From the NCBI GenBank assembly GCA_026014515.1, contig JAOZIG010000389.1:1-7849 (forward strand): a DNA stretch of 7,849 nt. The letters run 5' to 3'. The first letter of the stretch is position 1. The number at the start of each line of letters is the position of its first letter. This document shows positions 5,721-7,849 of the stretch, one piece after another. A program made the translations under genes and the position numbers. This stretch comes from Candidatus Bathyarchaeota archaeon (lineage in GTDB: Archaea > Thermoproteota > Bathyarchaeia > TCS64). The notes under the pieces were generated by a model, which saw nothing but the letters and a program-made list of their open reading frames with translations, ran no database searches and was not told where the DNA came from.

Positions 5721-6611
5721 ATGATAAAGACAAACAAGGACAAGATCGTAAAGATCAGCGTTATAGGAGAAGTAGTCAGCCCAACCATGAGCACAGGAAT
5801 CTACAGAGTAGGCGCTAACGGAGACCTCCATATAGTTCCTGGAACAGGCGGCATCACATACAATATCAGAGTCGGTGATCCCGCTGTTGGATGGATGGGA
5901 GACCACGTAGAACCAGGAGTAAGTGTCGAGAATCGGGTTAGTGATAGTAGGAATCCGCAGGGTCAAAGTAGGGCATTGAATGTGCTGAGCTGTATTGGAA
6001 ACGAGGCTACAGTCGTGAAAGGTGACGCAAAAGGAGCCAAAGGAGTTGTCGTGGGTAAACATGGTGGAATCGAGCATGTTATGGTGGATTTCCAGCCAGA
6101 AGTCATGGAACAGCTTGTCATAGAGGACAGGATCATGATCAAAGCCTATGGACAGGGACTGCAGCTTCTTGATATCCCAGAGGTAAAGGTCTTTAACGTA
6201 AGTCCAGAGTTCCTTGAAGCACTTGACCCCAAAATTAAAAACGGGAAACTAGAGATACCGGTAACCCACAAGGTACCAGCGGCAGTAATGGGCTCAGGGT
6301 TAGGAAGAAATCATGTTTCTTCAGGTGATTATGATATCACAATGTTCTGTCAAGACACTTGTCAAGAGCACGGTCTCAAGGATATTCGTCTCGGTGACCT
6401 AGTCGCAATCATGGATTCAGATCAAAGCTATGGTAGAATCTACAGAAAAGGAAGCGTCAGCGTTGGAATAGTAACCCATTGTAATAGCTATGTGGCTGGG
6501 CATGGCCCCGGGGTGACAACATTGTTCACATCAACAAGTGGATTGATTGAGCCTGTGATTGACACTAGCGCTAATGTCGCTAAGATAATGAACCTTAGAG
6601 ACGACCTTTAA
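5721..6611 (+). CDS. DUF4438 domain protein, function unknown
   Basis: This 296-residue soluble protein matches the DUF4438 family, known to me from a Thermotoga structural-genomics structure (TM1086) and found in many archaea and thermophilic bacteria; no reaction is established. It looks mostly beta. The N-terminal part holds the conserved stretch VGDPAVGWMGDHVEPGVS (51-68). The middle has a Gly-rich barrel-like repeat, GDAKGAKGVVVGKHGGIEHV (101-120). The C-terminal part has GRNHVSSGDYDITMFCQDTC (195-214), MDSDQSYGR (231-239) and VAGHGPGVTTLFTS (258-271). Clustered His and Asp residues (H62, H114, H119, H198, D203, D205, H261) suggest a metal or phosphate site, as inference. Cysteines sit at 91, 210, 214 and 254. 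No signal peptide or membrane helix is seen. It is transcribed alone, with T-runs after the stop. The ATG start lacks a Shine-Dalgarno site. Confidence 0.86.
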   Translation: MIKTNKDKIVKISVIGEVVSPTMSTGIYRVGANGDLHIVPGTGGITYNIRVGDPAVGWMGDHVEPGVSVENRVSDSRNPQGQSRALNVLSCIGNEATVVKGDAKGAKGVVVGKHGGIEHVMVDFQPEVMEQLVIEDRIMIKAYGQGLQLLDIPEVKVFNVSPEFLEALDPKIKNGKLEIPVTHKVPAAVMGSGLGRNHVSSGDYDITMFCQDTCQEHGLKDIRLGDLVAIMDSDQSYGRIYRKGSVSVGIVTHCNSYVAGHGPGVTTLFTSTSGLIEPVIDTSANVAKIMNLRDDL

Positions 6612-6616
6612 CCTAG

Positions 6617-6634
6617 TTTTTCCAGTACTTTTTT
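6617..6634 (+). terminator. T-run terminator after DUF4438 gene
   Basis: Two T tracts, T5 at 6617-6621 and T6 at 6629-6634, begin 6 bases after the stop codon with no convincing hairpin. They suit archaeal intrinsic termination and separate this gene from the tRNA gene. The second tract merges into the tRNA promoter. Confidence 0.45.
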
Positions 6635-6645
6635 ATTTAGGGTAT
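6629..6645 (+). promoter_or_regulatory. TATA element of tRNA-Glu gene
   Basis: TTTTATTTAG (6631-6640) is centred about 27 bp before the first base of the tRNA (6663), the usual archaeal TATA-to-start spacing. The transcript would begin at or within a few bases of the mature 5' end. Confidence 0.45.
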
Positions 6646-6662
6646 AGAATAGTTCGGTACGC

Positions 6663-6741
6663 GCTCCTGTCGTCTAGTCCGGTCAAGGATTCCGGCCTCT
6701 CGAGTCGGAGATCCCGGGTTCGAATCCCGGCGGGAGCACCA
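6663..6741 (+). tRNA. tRNA-Glu (anticodon CTC), CCA encoded
   Basis: A complete cloverleaf with no intron. The acceptor stem 6663-6669 pairs with 6731-6737, with one T-G wobble at position 6. The D stem GTCT (6672-6675) pairs with GGAT (6687-6690) and includes two wobbles; the D loop carries the GG pair. The anticodon stem CCGGC (6692-6696) pairs with GTCGG (6704-6708), and the loop CTCTCGA puts anticodon CTC at 6699-6701, reading GAG. The variable loop AGATC (6709-6713) is followed by the T arm CCGGG-TTCGAAT-CCCGG (6714-6730). Discriminator A is at 6738 and the CCA tail (6739-6741) is encoded in the gene. It ends 9 bases before the stop codon of the opposing thiamine-diphosphate enzyme; TTTTT at 6783-6787 inside that gene may serve as its terminator. 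Confidence 0.97.
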
Positions 6742-6750
6742 TTCTCAAAC

Positions 6751-7849
6751 CTATCTACAGAGCCTTACGTCTAACAGAGTTGTTTTTCCGTCTCGTGTCT
6801 CCTTTATACCTCGATTTAGTGCATCTGGTAACTCAGCTGGATCATCAACGGTTTCTGAGTATCCACCATATGCCTCAACTAGTTTAGCGTAATCTGGGGT
6901 TGGTCCGCAACCTACTCCATAATAACAGTCTTGAGTTACTGAATGCCCCTTGGGGTAGTATCTTTGGTGTCCTTTCATAGCCGCATAACAGCTGTTGTTG
7001 TAGATGATGGTCATGAAGGGTAGGTTGTATTCTTGTGCTGCTCCGAATGCGGCTAGAACCGGGTTATAATTGAATGTGCCATCACCCTCCAAAGCTATGA
7101 CGGTCTTCTCTGGTTTAGCTAGTTTGACGCCTAGGGCTACTCCCATGCCTTGTCCAAGACCTGTGTGGGCTACGGGTCCAGTTGCTTCGTATCTGGTGCC
7201 GGGTTGAGTCCTGTTGCTTTCAATATAGCTGTGGATGATGCCTCCGTGTGTGATAGTCTCATTAACTATCACCGTGTCCTCGTTGATGGCTTTGTTAATA
7301 CAGTAGCTGAGCCATGTTGGATCGATTGGTGTCTGATCCTTGACAGCAAGTGCCTTTCTTTCTTGTTCAGCACGTATTTTCACGTGTTCTTTTTCCCATC
7401 GTTCTTTTCTTGACTTGATGAGTGCCCCGTTGAGCTTCTTTTTCTGGACCAACTCATTTAGCTGCGCTAGGACCGTGTACGAGTCCGCTTTAACACTGAG
7501 ATCTGATGGATACCCATAAACAGGATACTTCATCTGCACTGGATCAGGATCAATGAATACGATCTTTGCTTTGGTTTTTCCCCTGATGCTTCCCGGGGGA
7601 TACCATGGCGGCCAACTGCTGCTATCGATAACCAGTATCAGGTCTGCTTCCTTAACATAGGGGAGGATTCCTGTTCCCATGTGGAGAGGGTTATCCGTTG
7701 GGTAGTTCATGTACCCCGGTGTCTCAAAGACAGGTATCTTGAGAACCTCCGCGAGTTCGATAAGCTCTTTTACTGCTTCCGGATTTCTTCCGAGATACCT
7801 TGTGAATATCAACGGGTTATTGGCAGCTAAAATCATATCCTTGAGCTTC
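6751..7849 (-). CDS. Thiamine-diphosphate-dependent enzyme, acetolactate synthase-like, N-terminal part outside the window
   Basis: The open frame runs from the right window edge to a TAG at 6753-6751, giving 365 visible residues. The ATG at 7836 is internal: in-frame codons K-L-K-D precede it, and the domain layout requires an N-terminal pyrimidine-binding domain that is not here. Counting from that Met, residues 1-130 form the middle domain (NNPLIFTRYLGR, then SSSWPPWYPPGS and FIDPDPVQ). Residues about 170-361 form the pyrophosphate domain, with GLGQGMGVALG (226-236) and the diagnostic GDG (251-253), 26 residues, then NN (280-281), which bind Mg2+ and ThDP. The set belongs to PF00205/PF02775-type decarboxylases and carboligases. 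It resembles the loosely named 'thiamine pyrophosphate-requiring protein' subgroup more than true IlvB, so the substrate is open. It is convergent with tRNA-Glu. Confidence 0.9.
   Translation of the reverse strand, partial: KLKDMILAANNPLIFTRYLGRNPEAVKELIELAEVLKIPVFETPGYMNYPTDNPLHMGTGILPYVKEADLILVIDSSSWPPWYPPGSIRGKTKAKIVFIDPDPVQMKYPVYGYPSDLSVKADSYTVLAQLNELVQKKKLNGALIKSRKERWEKEHVKIRAEQERKALAVKDQTPIDPTWLSYCINKAINEDTVIVNETITHGGIIHSYIESNRTQPGTRYEATGPVAHTGLGQGMGVALGVKLAKPEKTVIALEGDGTFNYNPVLAAFGAAQEYNLPFMTIIYNNSCYAAMKGHQRYYPKGHSVTQDCYYGVGCGPTPDYAKLVEAYGGYSETVDDPAELPDALNRGIKETRDGKTTLLDVRLCR

Noticed and set aside
5667..6077. A 136-codon minus-strand frame reaching from the divergent spacer into DUF4438
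   Set aside because: It is antisense to conserved DUF4438 sequence, crosses the shared promoter region, and has no domain signal.
6663..6760. tRNA-Glu as an integration site for a mobile element
   Set aside because: The tRNA is intact, I see no repeat of its 3' end elsewhere in the window, and no integrase is present; the neighbour is an ordinary metabolic gene.
1..7849. CRISPR array, insertion sequence, toxin-antitoxin or defence cluster
   Set aside because: No regularly spaced direct repeats, transposase motifs, terminal inverted repeats or defence nuclease/helicase motifs were seen on either strand; the genes are mainly housekeeping.

Overview
This window is from an archaeal chromosome. 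The evidence is an HMf-type histone, the archaeal/eukaryotic ribosomal protein S17e, a geranylgeranyl reductase of archaeal lipid synthesis, and TATA-like elements about 25-35 bp ahead of several start codons with few Shine-Dalgarno sites. The lineage cannot be fixed from sequence alone. The gene mix (SerK-like ParB protein, DUF2079, DUF4438, single histone) would suit Bathyarchaeia, Asgard archaea or a euryarchaeal group; that is inference. There is no sign of a mobile element, a CRISPR array or a known defence system.

Layout. The left block (1-2629) is all on the minus strand. In transcription order it holds a large DUF2079 membrane protein of GT-C glycosyltransferase type (2629-668), ribosomal protein S17e with a TTG start (609-373), and the first 104 codons of a ParB-fold protein resembling the free-serine kinase SerK (312-1), cut by the window edge. 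A 227-bp divergent gap leads to the plus-strand histone (2857-3075), a T-rich terminator and a geranylgeranyl reductase (3223-4413). The reductase meets an FtsX/MacB-type ABC permease (5647-4415, minus) tail to tail with one base between stop codons. The permease shares a 73-bp divergent promoter region with a DUF4438 protein (5721-6611). A tRNA-Glu(CTC) gene with encoded CCA follows (6663-6741). A thiamine-diphosphate enzyme of the acetolactate-synthase fold (minus, from 6751 off the right edge) lacks its N-terminal part.

How the genes fit together. This is mostly core cell biology: chromatin (histone), translation (S17e, tRNA-Glu), membrane lipid saturation (reductase), and the cell surface (DUF2079 enzyme, permease). 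I see no multi-gene operon that makes a clear new system. The points most worth following are the SerK-like partial gene at the left edge, a cluster of eight N-glycosylation sequons confined to the last fifth of the DUF2079 protein, the DUF4438 protein of unknown function, the permease with no ATPase beside it, and short perfect palindromes lying on three of the core promoters.
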